From: Dillenia suffruticosa
Taxonomy: Eukaryota; Streptophyta; Magnoliopsida; Dilleniales; Dilleniaceae
Assembly: GCA_033439265.1 (NCBI GenBank)
Contig: JAVTVX010000012.1
Span: forward strand, 11,637,001-11,701,000
Reading direction: 5' to 3'
DNA length: 64,000 bases
Below the pieces are notes generated by a model. The model made no database searches. It had not been told where the DNA came from and saw only the letters and a program-made list of their open reading frames with translations. A program made the position numbers and the translations under genes. Positions 1-11,699 of the stretch are shown one piece after another (the stretch's first letter is position 1; each line of letters starts with the position of its first letter).

Positions 1-326
1 TATGAGTTTAACTTTACTATTAATACTAAAATATATCTATAGCAAATCCTGTCCATCAATCATATCAATATAGGATCAAGGTAGCCTTCGTTACAATTAT
101 CGTAACTTTAACCATCGATGGTCACATATGCCAATACAATTGAATGATATGGATCATGATGTGGATGTATAGTATGGAAATTACATGCAATGTGTTTTAC
201 AGCATATCTATTTCCAATTGGTCATCTTTAAACTATAGTGAGATCAACTATATTTCATATAAAAGTGTAATAAAAATTGAATCTTTATTTCTGTAGAAAG
301 CAATCCTCATGTACAATTGAAAATGT

Positions 327-1660
327 CTATAAAATGAGTATAAGAAAATACAAACTCCCACTAAAACTGTATATCCTGAAGTGACATGACGCCCATATGA
401 ACAGTGTGCTCATGAATCTCTTGGATGGCACTCCCTTGGTAAGCGGATCCGCGATCGTAGAGTTTGTGCCAAGATGTTCTATAGACAATTGTTCACTCTG
501 AATTATTTCTTTAATAACCTGGAACTTGATATCTATATGCTTTGACTTTGTCGAGATCCTGTTGTTATTGGAGCATAGTACTACAAACTTATTGTCACAA
601 AATAACTTGAGTGGTTGTTCAATATGATCCACTATGCGCAATCCCATGACAAAATTTCACAGCCATACCCCTTGGTTGGATAACTTATAGCACGCGATAA
701 ACTCTACTGCCATGGTGGAAGAGGCTATAAGTGACTATTTAGCACTCTTCCAAGAGATGGCACCTTTGGCAAGCAAATAGATGTAGCTTGAAGTTGACTT
801 CATGCTGTCTTGACATCCAGCAAAGTAAAAATCAATACACCCAATGATCTCAAACCAATCTGACTTCCGATACATGGGCATTTACCTTTTTATTCTTTGT
901 AAAGATCTGAATACTCGTTTGACTACTCTCCAATGATATACTCCTAGATTACTTAAATGCCTACCCAACATTCCTATAATGTACGCAATATCCGGACACG
1001 TACAAATCTGAACATACATTAGACTTCCCACTACTAACGCATAGGGAATCTTCTGTGTTTCTCTTCATTCATAGTCATTTTTGGGGCTCTGATTGATACT
1101 AAATTTGTCTCCCTTAGTCATAGGGGTATCTCTAGGTTTACAATCATGCATGTCATATCTTTGTAGAACCCTTTCGATATAACTCTTTTGTGATAATCCG
1201 AGAATTCTTCGAGTGCGATCTCAATCTAGATTTCTAATACAAAAGAGGCTTTACTAAGATCTTTCATCTCAAAATTCTTAACTAGAAATCTCTTGGTTTC
1301 GTGCACTAGGGTTATATCATTACCAGCAAGCAATATGTCATCGACATACAAAACCAGAAATATATATCTACTCCCACAGAACTTATGGTATTCACAATTA
1401 TCAACCAAATTCATCTTAAAGCTAAACGAGATGATAACTTGATGAAATTTGTGATACCATTGTCGGGATGCCTATTTGAGCCCATAAATGGATTTCTTAA
1501 GTTTGCAAACCATTTTCTTTGAGTCTTCTAACCCAAAGTTTACTGGTTATACCATATTGATTGTTTCATCAATGTCGCCATTGAGAAATGCTATCTTTAT
1601 ATCCATCTAGTATAACTTAAGATCAAAATGTGCTACTAATGCCATTATAATTCTTAAAGA
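327..1660 (-). pseudogene. Copia-1 reverse transcriptase-RNase H (broken)
   Basis: The RT palm is recognised by LVLYVDDILLAGND in the frame at 1414-1226, the copia YVDD catalytic motif, followed by FEMKDLSKASFVL. Upstream, 1640-1555 reads like the conserved MDIKIAFLNGDIDETI block with a TAG just before it where a Gln codon is usual. The RNase H C-terminus is at 647-327 (CDNKFVVLCSNNN, then KHIDIKFQVIKE and ADPLTKGVPSKRF). The connecting stretch 650-1225 is homologous by position but carries several stops. The YVDD is intact; nothing here would make a full polymerase. Role by family: copying of element RNA into cDNA in cytoplasmic particles. Confidence 0.85.
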
Positions 1661-1950
1661 GTCTTTCAAAAAACTAGAGAGAAAGTCTTTTTATAATTGA
1701 TACCTTCGTTCTGTGTGAAACCATTTGCGACAAGAGGAACCTTATATATCTCCACATTGCCATTTAAATTCCTTTTGATTTTAAATATCTATTTACAACC
1801 AATGGGTTTCGCACCTTTAGGCAATGGGACAAGATCCTATACGTCATTGTCCTTCATAGACTTCATCTCCTCATTCATGGCATCTATCAACTTTTGAGAG
1901 TTGGAACTTTCCATGGCCTGACGGAAGTTAGCTAGATCATGTTCCATCAT

Positions 1951-3082
1951 TCAAACATTTACTTCATGTTCTTGAAGAAATACAATATAATCATCTGGAA
2001 TTGTATTTCTTCTTTCTCTAGTAGATCTTCTTAGTGGCATAGGTTCTGAAAGTGTTTGAGTTTGTTCTTCAGATTGTTCTTGTGGTATAATCTCTTGATT
2101 GGATGGTTCTCTAATATTGTTATGATCTATTGTGTTTTGGACGCTATTAGATAAATCTTGAATAGGAACCAAGACACTTATGGGAATATCTATATATTTC
2201 TCTTCAAAGATAATATTCCTCACTGAATATCCCCCCACAAACTCAACATCTCCAAAGAACCAAGCATTTCTCAACTCAAATATAACCTTATTTGTAGGAT
2301 CATAAAATTTGTACCGCTTAGATCTTTCAGAATACCCTATAAATAGCAACTCACTGACTTAGAATCCAGTTTCCTTTCATTAGGCTGATAAGACTTAGTC
2401 TCAGCTCGACAATCCCAAATGTAGAAATGTTTTAAACTAGGATGTCTTCCAGTCCAAAACTCATAGGGGGTTGCTTTAGTAGGAATCCTGTTAAGGATAT
2501 AAGCTACAATCTTGAGTGCTTCTCCCCAGAGTGACTCAGGTAAGGTTGAGTGAGCAATTATACTCCTTACCATATCCTCAAGAGTCCTGTTTTGTCTTTC
2601 AGCAACACAATTCATGACTGGAGAGCCGGCATAGTATATTGTGGGTTGATATCACATTCCTATAAGAAAATAGCAAATGGTCTCGGACGTTGTTCACCTG
2701 ATCTGTCATTTTTGCCATAATACTCTCCATCACGATCAAATCTGACACTTTTAATTCTTTTGCTGAGTTGGTTCTCAATTTCGGCTTTATAAATTTTGAA
2801 TACGTCTAAAGACTTGGATTTATCCATAAGGAGATATATGTAATATATGTAACCATATCGAGAATAATTATCTATGAACGTGATAAAATATCAATGACCA
2901 TTCCAAGACACTAAAGGGAATGGCCCATAGATATCTATATGAATCAGTTCTAAGACATCTAAAAACCTATTGGTTTCAAATCTCCTTTTATTGCTTTGTT
3001 TACCCTTTACATAATTTACACAAATATTGAAATCCATGAAATCTAGGGTATCAAGAATCTCTTCTGACACAAGTCTCTCCAT
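1951..3082 (-). pseudogene. Copia-1 integrase and integrase-RT linker (broken)
   Basis: Three frames on the minus strand. Frame 3082-2891 carries the GAG-pre-integrase tail and the start of the catalytic core, with the copia-typical HIDIYGPFP after a Lys-rich stretch. Frame 2615-2337 has [17 protein letters not shown], matching the part of the core around the catalytic Glu, then [19 protein letters not shown]. Frame 2349-1951 is the C-terminal domain and acidic linker (GYSERSKRYKFYDP, then LRRSTRERRNTIPDDY), which normally precedes RT. The middle of the core (about 2620-2890) is frameshifted. The family inserts cDNA into the genome; this copy cannot. Confidence 0.84.
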
Positions 3083-3449
3083 TCTTTGTTTGGGAATATG
3101 ACCTAATCTTTTATGTCATAATGAAAAGGAATTCTCATTTTACATTTTACAATTCGAGTAGTAGTTTGCAGGGATTCATTAAAAGAAGCCATGGTATCAA
3201 GTAGATAAAGATTATCGGATCCTGATAAACCTGAACTCATTAATTTTGAATCAAGAAACAAACTTACTTTTCCAAATACAATTCATTTCTTAACAATAAT
3301 CTAAATCTATTGATAGTTTCAACTGGAACTTTATTACCATCACACACATAGATGTATCTTTCACTATCTATTGGTTGTCGGTAATTTAGCCAACCCTACA
3401 TAGATACACTAATGTGAGTAATAGTAGCGGAATCCAGCCACCAAGTATA

Positions 3450-4236
3450 TCATGGTACTGAAGTTAAATTAACCTCAGAATAAACCAAATTAAGGTATAT
3501 ACCTTTCTTAGCACGCCAAGCATAGTAGTTGGTACATTCTTTCTTCTTGTGCCCTCCAATACCACAAAAGAAGCAACCTTCCCAATTCACTTGGTACCTT
3601 TTGTTGCTTCTTTTGTAATGTCGTAAATGCAGCATCTTTATCGAGCTTCTTTTTCATTCCTTTCCTTTCACCCTTAGTGGTCAAGTGTGCACGTTTTGCC
3701 CTGTCTTGCTTTAACTTTTCTTCTTCCTGAATACAATGCGAAATGAACTCTTTCAGAGACTAAGTCTCTTTCTGACTGTTGTATCTCACTTTGAACTGAT
3801 TGTATTGTGTAGGAAGAGATATGAGAACCAAATGCACTAGTAAGCCCTCAGAGAGTTCGAGCTTAAATGCTTTCAACTTCGAAGCAAGATGAGACATTTG
3901 AAGGATATACTTCCTGATATTGCCTTGACCCTTATACCTCATTGATATTAGTTTTGTCAAAAGTACACCAATTCAGCCTTTTCATTCTTAACAAAATGTT
4001 TCTCAATATCTGCAAGGAAAGCTTTAGCTATTGTAATAGAATCAGACATTGTGCCATTGAATGTCTTTGAGATGGCTCATTTCATTATCATCATACACAC
4101 GATCTAATCTCTCCCACCTTTCCATGTCCCTCTTTTCTTTTGAGATACTCTTATTAGTAAGTGGTGGAGGTAGATCAATCCTTAATGCAAGATTTAAATC
4201 CATGACTCCAAGACTATGAGCATATTTTCTTGCCAT
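3450..4236 (-). pseudogene. Copia-1 gag capsid/nucleocapsid (broken)
   Basis: The N-terminal frame 4236-4042 holds a charged stretch (SKEKRDMERWERLDRVYDDN). Frame 3960-3760 is the UBN2/copia capsid-like segment (MTKLISMRYKGQGNIRKYI, then LLVHLVLISLPTQYNQFKV). Frame 3635-3450 contains one CCHC zinc knuckle of pattern C-x2-C-x4-H-x4-C (CFFCGIGGHKKKEC), the RNA-binding nucleocapsid motif. The three pieces are in different frames with stops between them. Assignment rests on the knuckle and on the LISLPTQYNQF block known from plant copia gag. Confidence 0.82.
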
Positions 4237-5572
4237 GATTTAAATTTTGAGCCATTGGAATTGAATTAAGTTGGGCATTGATATTCACAAAAGAGGAAGA
4301 TAAAGCTGAACAAAGAATACTAAATAATCAACAAAAAAAATGCTCACAACAATCCAAAAATTAATCAATAATTCAAATAAATGTAAACCCCATCACAAGA
4401 TACCGATAACTCCATTATTATTTTATCTTTATATAAAACAATTAACTTGTAAGTGGTACCCTGACACAGTAATTAAACACTGATGATGAATTAATATGTC
4501 AAATTATAAATCTTCATTTGGCCCAATTCACAATTTACATGTAAAACCAAATGGTTATTATGTATTTATTGTCGCAAATGCACACACAATCTAATAGAAT
4601 ACTAACCTTCCTTTAAACCGGTTAATATTCACATAAGTTGCATATGCATATCCTTTTATATTTTAAAATAAAATAATTTCCACAAGAGAGCTCACTTTAA
4701 TGAAATGTTGTTTTAATTATAATATTTCAAAATATATACTTATCAAATATTTGAATTAAAAATTAAATATTTAATTGGACTTATGTCCAATTTTTGACTT
4801 AATAGATTAATCTTAAAAATTGGACCTACACTTATTTTGCTCGGTGGATTTTGTAAATTAGACCCGTTAAAAGTCTAATCTTATACCAGGAAATTGGGCT
4901 TATGGGCCAATGAATTAAGTCCACATGCTAATACCATAAAATCGAGACTATGTTAACTTAATCAAATAATTCATAAGGGGTTTTAGGGCATAGTAACACT
5001 TAGCTTGAAAATTTTGGATCCAAATCTTAAAGAAAATTAGATCTTTTGGGTACTACTACACCCCTCTAGAGTAGCGGTTAACACGATGGGTCCATGTTCA
5101 AATTTTAAAAATAATTTTTTTTTAGGAAACTGTTCATTTCCTCGGTCCACCATCCTCCCCAACATCCTTGAATGAATTGACACAGAGAGGTTCTTGATTC
5201 TCTCCCCAAATCATTGAGGGAATATATATATATATTTTTATTAAAGAAAAAACATAGAGAGAGAGAGAGAGAGAGAGAGCAAGAATGGAGTCTCTCTCTC
5301 CTCATACATTTTTCTGGATGCATTGAATGCATTTTGGAAAAGGACCGGATGGAAAACGAAATTCCAATTTTTTTAAACAATTTGGAGCAAAATTAAATGC
5401 TCCTCTTGAAATGTGATGCGAGGACAAAAGCCTCGCATTTCAAACCGAATCTTGGACAAAGATCGCCTTTTTTCTTAAGAAATTAAAGAACCCTAACTTC
5501 CTTCGGAATATAACTTCAAAAATCGAAGAAACCAATCTTAATTACAAGATCTTAGTGATTTAAACATGAAAG
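4237..5572 (-). other. Copia-1 long untranslated leader
   Basis: About 1.3 kb between the PBS and gag. It is AT-rich, with no coding region I can support. It contains a short (GA)n tract near 5256-5279 and an AT tract at 5221-5236. Two small overlapping frames around 5105-5396 run through the GA repeat and are not gene-like. The leader is long for a copia element and may include an older insertion I cannot resolve. Confidence 0.55.
5256..5279. repeat. (GA)n microsatellite
   Basis: About 12 GA units in the Copia-1 leader. Confidence 0.93.
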
Positions 5573-5584
5573 GCTCTTATATCA
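5573..5584 (-). promoter_or_regulatory. Copia-1 primer-binding-like site (tRNA-Met type)
   Basis: The plus strand reads GCTCTTATATCA. The complement differs at two positions from TGGTATCAGAGC, the usual initiator tRNA-Met primer site. It sits two bases from the LTR boundary at 5587, as expected for the 5' LTR side of a minus-strand element. Confidence 0.65.
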
Positions 5585-5586
5585 AT

Positions 5587-5771
5587 TGTTAGAAAATGCT
5601 AATCTAATGAAAACCATGGTTAACATATTTCCATACCCTAAATTTCATGTTAAATTATCAAAGAATATAAGAGAAAGTAAAAAAAAAATGTACCCGGATC
5701 TATTGAAATCAAATCTGTGTTCAAATCTTTGGTTTTATTTTCCAGAACATATGTATCACAAGTTTTCTCTC
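5587..5771 (-). repeat. Copia-1 5' LTR, PBS-proximal part
   Basis: Starts TGTTAGA next to the PBS-like site. It is interrupted at 5771 by Gypsy-A and resumes at 26290, ending TCTAACA at 26606, so the LTR has matching inverted ends. Total uninterrupted length would be about 0.5 kb. Confidence 0.72.
5767..5771. repeat. Target-site duplication of Gypsy-A (left copy)
   Basis: CTCTC directly before the TG of the Gypsy-A LTR at 5772, matched by CTCTC at 26285-26289 directly after the CA at 26284. The flank is CT-rich, so a five-base match is a little less informative than usual. Confidence 0.8.
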
Positions 5772-7337
5772 TGTTACGTCCCGGACCGGGATCTTGAACA
5801 GCTGCCCATTTTCTAAATACCGGCTGTATTTTTACAAAAAATCGGGTAGAACCTCTCCATATTTTGGAGGTCTCCCAAATACAATTTAACTTGTATAAAT
5901 CACAACCATCCTGTAAAAATCAAATAGTCATCCCGGCCTCTCTAAAATCAACCAATCCCACAGCCAACATCCAGAAAAACGCAAGACTATAAAAATTTCT
6001 AGCAACCTAGCCACAAACCTCTACTGTCATGCCCCCGTCAAAGGTATGGACAGCCGCCAGCCGCCCCTCCTGTGATTTAGAGGTGGCACCGAGCGATCCT
6101 AGAGTACACTTCTATGACATTACACATTCCCAAGTACGTACACAACGAATAAGAAATGCCTCAATGCAATGTTATGTGATGACATGAGAGTTCCACAATT
6201 CAAATGTCTATATTTATACAGTCATCCAGAATTACACCATGGTCTTCTATAGATCTCAGAATGCATATACATTACCAATACAAATTTTATAGCAGAAATA
6301 TATAATAACTCCTCAAGTCCAAACCAGATCTCCCAATAATATTGAGCGTCCTAAAAGCAACGCTTCTTGTCAAATACTATCTCTGAAACCAGAAAGGAAA
6401 TGAGGGGTGAGTACTCGGGAAAGAATACCCAGTGAGTAAGTGAGTTAATGCAATCGTCTAATATGAAGTGTGAAACTAGAGTATCAAAACATAAGTATAC
6501 AAATCATATTTCAAATCATCATACTTTTTATTTCAACAATCTATCATTAGCACGCATTTTCCAGTCAAATATGCATCCAAAGCACTGTCATTAAAATCAT
6601 AAAGTTGCCAGCCGAATATGTCCTAGCAGAGGTCTACCGTGACCTTTGACAGGCGTACCGGGGATGTTATAGGCAAGTTTATTTAAAGTGCTCTCTACCC
6701 CGGCGTTGGCGACGAACTTCGTCCGTGGGATACCCCAGGTCTAGGCATATCCAGACGCCACCAAAGCGTCTCTCACGGTGTCCTTCGTAGCTACGGAACA
6801 ATATATATACCAAAACCCTCAAGGCCAAATCCAAAATCATATCAAAATGTGCCGAAATCAGGTTCACAAACCAAATGCAACATATAGCATAAAATGACAC
6901 ATTATACATTTCAACACATGGATGCATAATTTCCATATTTCAACATAATTTTTGGGCACTCCGTCGGTTCATAAAAACCAATTTCAAACCAGTCAAAACA
7001 TTTCAAACACGCTACAAATCATGCTCATTTACCAAATATTTTAAAACAGGATTTACACATTAAAAAAAAAGTATTGAAATAAATCTTACTCATCGTTTTG
7101 GGGAGGATAGCGCACTCCCCAATAAAACCACAATACGTAGAATAAGGCTCCACTCAATCGAATCACCAAGAAAGCCAACCTAATCAAATCATCATGATTT
7201 TCATCAAAATTTCGACTATTTCAGGGTTTATCATTTTCTTTAAATTCGTACAAATTCTAAATTCTTCAACTTATAAATAAACACCATAATTTCTGCACAT
7301 TTAACCACGTGTTCTAAGGACTTAAATATAGATTTTA
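5772..7337 (-). repeat. Gypsy-A 3' LTR, segment 1
   Basis: Collinear with 23062-24716: both start TGTNANGNCCCGGAC and end in the stretch before GATTTTA. The boundary at 7337/7338 is the insertion point of Gypsy-B. In the other LTR the same sequence reads on directly into ctacaac at 24717, confirming that 7338-17514 is an insert. Confidence 0.9.
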
Positions 7338-9725
7338 TGTCACGCCCTGAACCGGGGTCATGAACAGCCGCCCGTTGCCCTGGATGCCGGCTACATTTTT
7401 ACAGAAAATTGGTCAGAACCTCCTCATATTTCGGAGGTCTCCCAAGTATAATTTAACTTGTATATCAATATTCATCGTGTTTAAAATAAATGGCTATTCC
7501 GGCCTCTCCAAAATGAACCAATGCCATAGCCAACATCTAGAACAACGCAAGGCTATAAAAATTTCTAACAGATCTAGCCATAGACCTCTACTGTCATGCC
7601 CAACTAGAGCATGAGTAGCCGCCACACCGAGCAAATCTAAAATTTTTACATAATATATAATAATTTTCCCAAGTGACATTCAAATATGTACAATTGCCTC
7701 AATGCAAATAAACTATGAAAGTTTTACAAATAAATATACAAAATTATACAGTTATCCCAAAAATAATTAAATGAGTATATTTATCAAACTAAAATCTCCA
7801 ATAATCGAAGCAAAAAATATGGTAATGTCCATACCCAAGCTTGGTACTATCAATTCCATGTCGCAACACACTAATTCTTCTTCAGTCCAAGACTAATCCT
7901 ATGGGGAGAAAGTGAGGGTTGAGGATCTATGGGAGGATACTCAGTAAGTGAGGGGATTGACACCGCGCTATCAATATCAAGTGTGAAGTTGGAGTGTCAA
8001 AGCATATAACACAATATCAAGTGAGCGAAAAATAGCGTGTTGTTTCAAGAATAACATATCTCAAGACACACAACAAAATAACATATGCATCCATCCATGT
8101 ATCAAATCACAAATGTAGAGCTGGCCGAACAAACTACCCCAGCAATGGTCTACCTCGACCAAAGACGGACGCATTGGGGGTTTTCAACTATGCAAATATC
8201 AAATAATGGCTATCTACCCCAATGTTGGCCACAAGCTACTCCAACTAGCCTATAAATAATAATAATGATACATATATATAGTCGGCCGTGTATGGTGTCC
8301 CGCCCAATACTAGACAGAGATAAACTCACGTCTTCCCCGATGAGGGTCAACCTGGGACACCCATACATATGACGATCTGACAGATACCTCCGGCCGAAAC
8401 ATAACCGGGCACAAGGGGTGCCTCTACCAAAAGTCCTTCGTAGCTACGGAAAGCTATAGGAAGCATATCACCATATCACCAAGTCGGCCGGGCACGTCGC
8501 CCCATGCATCACATCATGTCGGCCGGGCATATAACCCCATGCATCGTAACATAATTTCGGCTGGGTGTATAGCCTAAAGATTTTATATAAATCCATTTAA
8601 AACCATGTGTCAATACAATGGAAGTATTAAAACATGTCAATATGTTGAAAAGGTAACACAATATCAGTTATCAAACTCATGGATGCATAATCTATAAAAT
8701 CAGCAGTTGGGATACTCCAATGGTCATAAAGATATGTACATATACTTATCAAAATCCAAACATTCAGTTTTCACACGTATAAAAATCATGTTATTTTAAA
8801 ATTGGTAAAATATGATTTGTCAATCAATAGAAGATGTTAAAATCCCACTCACAGTTCTAGGGAGGGTGCTCACTCTCTATTTTCAAAACAAATCAAATCT
8901 GATTTCTCGAGTCTCCAAAAAGATCAACCTAATCAGATCATCAGAATTTAACATCAAATTTCAAGAATTATAGGGTTTATCCATTTTCCCTAAATTTGTA
9001 CAAATCTTAACTCTTCAATTTATGAATACACTCTAATGCCATCAGTTGCATTCCATTTATAAACAATTAACGTACTTTTAAACCAAGTCAAATTCAACCC
9101 TAAAACCACTCAAGGTCAGAAATAAACCTTAAAATAAATAATTTTCCTATAAGATGAAAATTTTTTGAAAACTTATACACTTTTCAATTCCCATCAAATG
9201 TTTCAAGCCATAAGTCATTTTCAAGATATATGAATCTATTTTCTTAATAGGGAGATCGTATTAAAATTGCCTATAAGCAAAACAATTTATAATGAGAAAG
9301 GCTGCACCAACTCTTGTACTAAAATCCCAATTTCTGACTATTTTCATGCATAGGTCAATTTAAACTCCAAGGGAAACTATTCAAATTAACTTAATTTGAT
9401 TCTATCATCCTGAACAGTCCAATTTCATATAAATTCGTACATTTAACCTAATGAACCGCATATAATGTCCAAAAATATATTCATTGCAAATCTAGTTTAC
9501 ATTTTAGTATATACAAGATTTCTTATCTTAAATTTACCCTAAATTCGATAACCAAATCGAATGGGACCGAAATCACTCACCTAGGGTTTTTTTTTCTCGG
9601 ATTGTAGACCTTTGTCCGAATGTCTTCTCGATCACTCCAAGATCTACAATACTACCTATCAAGATAGGGTTTATTAGTTAGATTCAAACACTTAGATCGA
9701 AAGCAAAACCATAAGTCAGTTACCT

Positions 9726-10180
9726 GTGTGGAGGTTCGTGGGCTGTCACAAGCTCACGGGCCATCGCGGGCTCATGGGCTACAGCGGGCTTGTGGGTTCG
9801 CGGGCCTGCGGGCTGGCTGGTCTACGGCTGATGAGCCTGCGGGCCGGCAGTGGCTTACGGGCCGCAATGGCTTGCGGTTTGGTGCTCGTGCGCTGGCTCG
9901 ACCTCCCGTGCGCTACAACGCTCTCGTGCGTGGCGCTCATACGCTGGTGCGTGCTGGTGCGCTTAGGCATGGTAGTGCGTGCTCATGCACTGAGGCGCGC
10001 TGGTGTGCACTCGTGTGCTAAGGCGCGCTCTCGGCCTGGTTAGCACTCACGACTGGCTCGCGCTCGCGGGCTAGGTCTTGCTTACGGCCTGGCTCACGCT
10101 CACAGGCTGGGTCCTGCTCGCTTAGGGATAGAGGCGAACTCGGCTCAGGCTGGGGGATCGCACTGCAGAAGGCGCTCCAG
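9726..10180. repeat. GC-rich minisatellite in Gypsy-B 3' LTR
   Basis: Degenerate tandem copies of short units built from GGGCT(C/G)GCGGGC and TGCGCTGGTGCG. Base composition changes sharply from AT-rich flanks. The homologous array in the other LTR (about 16470-17100) is longer, and this accounts for most of the 200-bp length difference between the LTRs. Confidence 0.85.
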
Positions 10181-10486
10181 TCGCGCGCTGTGGCGGAAGC
10201 CGGTGCTCACGGGAGGAAAAAGCAGCTACGGTCGCGCGCGGTGGCATATGGTGCAATCAATCGTTGCTCGCAACGGTGTGCGACAAAAGGGAGAGAGACC
10301 GCGGGAGATCGCGAGGGAGAGACTGTGAGAGAGAAACCGAGAGGGAAAGAAGAAAAAGAAGAAGCAGAAGATGAAGGTGGTGGCTGTTGGCGGCGGAGCT
10401 CGCGGCGAAGAGCGGCGCCGCGGCAGGGGGAGAAATGAAGGGTCGGGAGAGAGAGAAAGAGAGAGCGAGAGAGAGACAAAGGGAGA

Positions 10487-10554
10487 GGGATTAGGGTTTC
10501 CAACCCTAATCCCCAAATTTGGGGACGCAGCGTTTTGCCCTAAAACGCTGTGTC
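10487..10554. repeat. Cluster of three hairpins near the start of the Gypsy-B LTR
   Basis: Arms GGGATTAGGGTT (10487-10498) and AACCCTAATCCC (10502-10513) with a 3-base loop; the palindrome CCCCAAATTTGGGG at 10511-10524; and arms at 10524-10536 and 10542-10554 pairing 12 of 13 around a 5-base loop (core CAGCGTTTT/AAAACGCTG). On the element's strand this lies 20-90 bases into the LTR, in presumed U3. AACCCTAA is also the plant telo-box motif. Confidence 0.85.
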
Positions 10555-10574
10555 TCCAATTTTTTTGTGTTATA

Positions 10575-10588
10575 TTTTCTAATCCCCT
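10575..10588 (-). promoter_or_regulatory. Gypsy-B polypurine tract
   Basis: The minus strand reads AGGGGATTAGAAAA immediately before the 3' LTR. This is the expected position and purine content for the plus-strand primer of an LTR element. Confidence 0.65.
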
Positions 10589-10599
10589 AAAAACAAGTT

Positions 10600-10826
10600 C
10601 CCTCATCGAAACTAAAAGAAAGAAATACACTAAACAAGTGGGGGTACTGTCTCCTAATAGTCTCTTCGGGCTCCCAGGTCTCTTCCTCGACCTGGTCACT
10701 CCTCTGCAAAACTCTAACCAATGAAATTTCTTTGCTCCGCAGCTTTCTGACATGTCGATCTAGAATAGCTACGTGCTGAGTTGGAAAACTAAGGTTCTCT
10801 CTGACTGGCCGACCGTCGCCAGTCAT
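10600..10826 (-). pseudogene. Gypsy-B C-terminal pol fragment
   Basis: The minus-strand frame reads VAILDRHVRKLRSKEISLV then VEEETWEPEETIRRQYPHLF, the well-known end of Tekay/Del-type gypsy polyproteins after integrase. It is joined almost directly to the start of RNase H ([16 protein letters not shown]) at about 10822-10826, which marks the internal deletion. A short tail to about 10600 follows the PHLF block. Confidence 0.8.
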
Positions 10827-11640
10827 TGTTTGAGCTCCTGAAAGCTCGTCTCACAACGATCATCCCAAAAGAACTTGACGCCCTTCCGCATCAGTCTGGT
10901 AAGTGAAGTAGTGATCCGGGAGGATCCTTCTACGAACCGCCAATAATACCCCGTAAGACCAAGGAAACTCCACACCTCGGTCACCTTCTGTGGGTCAACA
11001 CAAATACCCTTCACAGAAACAATATGGCCTAAAAATCTAATCTGTCTAGGCCAAAGTTCATATTTAGTGAATTTGGCATACAACTTCCGCTCACGGAAAA
11101 TTTGCAAGACCACCCTAAGGTGTTGTGCATGCTCCTTATTGCTCTTTGAATATACAAGGATATAGTCGATGAACACGATGACGAACCAATCCAAATAATC
11201 ATGGAAAATCCGGTTCATCAGATCTATAAAGGCTGCTGGTGCGTTGGTCAGCCCAAACGGCATGACCACGAACTTTAATGTCCATATCAGGTGCGGAATG
11301 CGGTCTTGGGCACATCCTCAGCCCTAATCCGCAACTAATGACATCCAGATTGAAGATCGATCTTTCAGAAAAACACGCGCACTCTAGAACTGATCAAATA
11401 AATCAGCAATACGCGGCAGAGGGTACCGATTCTTGATGGAAACCTTGTTTAGTTGCCTATAGTTCACACACAATTGTAGAGTCCCGTCCTTCTTCTTCAC
11501 AAATAACACCGGAGTACCTTATGGCGAAGTGCTCAGACGCATTAAACAATTGTCCAGCAATTCTTGCAACTGGACCTTGAGCTTTCTAAGCTCAGCTGGC
11601 GCCATTTCGTATGGTGAAATAGATATGGGAGTAGTCCCTG
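10823..11640 (-). pseudogene. Gypsy-B reverse transcriptase (catalytic motif altered)
   Basis: The clear frame 11269-10823 has [20 protein letters not shown], the RT palm, then [11 protein letters not shown] where gypsy elements have FIDDILVYS. One catalytic Asp is Tyr. It continues through [10 protein letters not shown] and [12 protein letters not shown] to the RNase H start. Upstream, 11280-11640 corresponds to the fingers region (YRMAPAEL-like at about 11590-11620) but is frameshifted. Inactive by both the Asp loss and the frameshifts. Confidence 0.88.
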
Positions 11641-11699
11641 GAGCTAAGTCAATCTCGAAATTAAACTCCTGAACTGGTGGTAGTCCAGGTAGTTCTTCG

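Larger units (their letters stand above)
1..5771 (-). mobile_element. Copia-1: Ty1-copia retrotransposon, internal region plus part of 5' LTR
   Basis: Minus-strand Ty1-copia element entering from the left edge. Reading from high to low coordinates, the domains are gag with a CCHC knuckle, integrase, reverse transcriptase and RNase H, which is the copia order (integrase before RT). The primer-binding-like site is at 5573-5584 and the 5' LTR starts at 5587. The 3' LTR is not in the window, because RNase H ends near 327 and no TGTTAGA/TCTAACA boundary is seen in 1-327. Every domain is split by stops and frameshifts, so the element is dead. The rest of its 5' LTR lies at 26285-26606 beyond the nested gypsy elements. 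Clade not determined. Confidence 0.88.
7338..10574 (-). repeat. Gypsy-B 3' LTR
   Basis: 3,237 bp, aligned end to end with 14078-17514. It starts TGTCACGCCC and ends GTGTTATA where the partner ends GTGTTACA, so the terminal CA has become TA. It includes a GC-rich minisatellite at about 9726-10180 and a purine-rich tract and hairpin cluster at 10260-10554. Open frames in the GC-rich part exist on both strands at once and are not genes. Confidence 0.92.

Noticed and set aside
1697-1897. Plus-strand 66-codon frame
   Set aside because: Antisense shadow of the Copia-1 RT/linker region on the minus strand.
10226-10753. 175-codon minus-strand frame
   Set aside because: It spans the LTR end, PPT and pol tail in the wrong frame for pol and consists largely of Ser/Pro/Phe from the purine tract.
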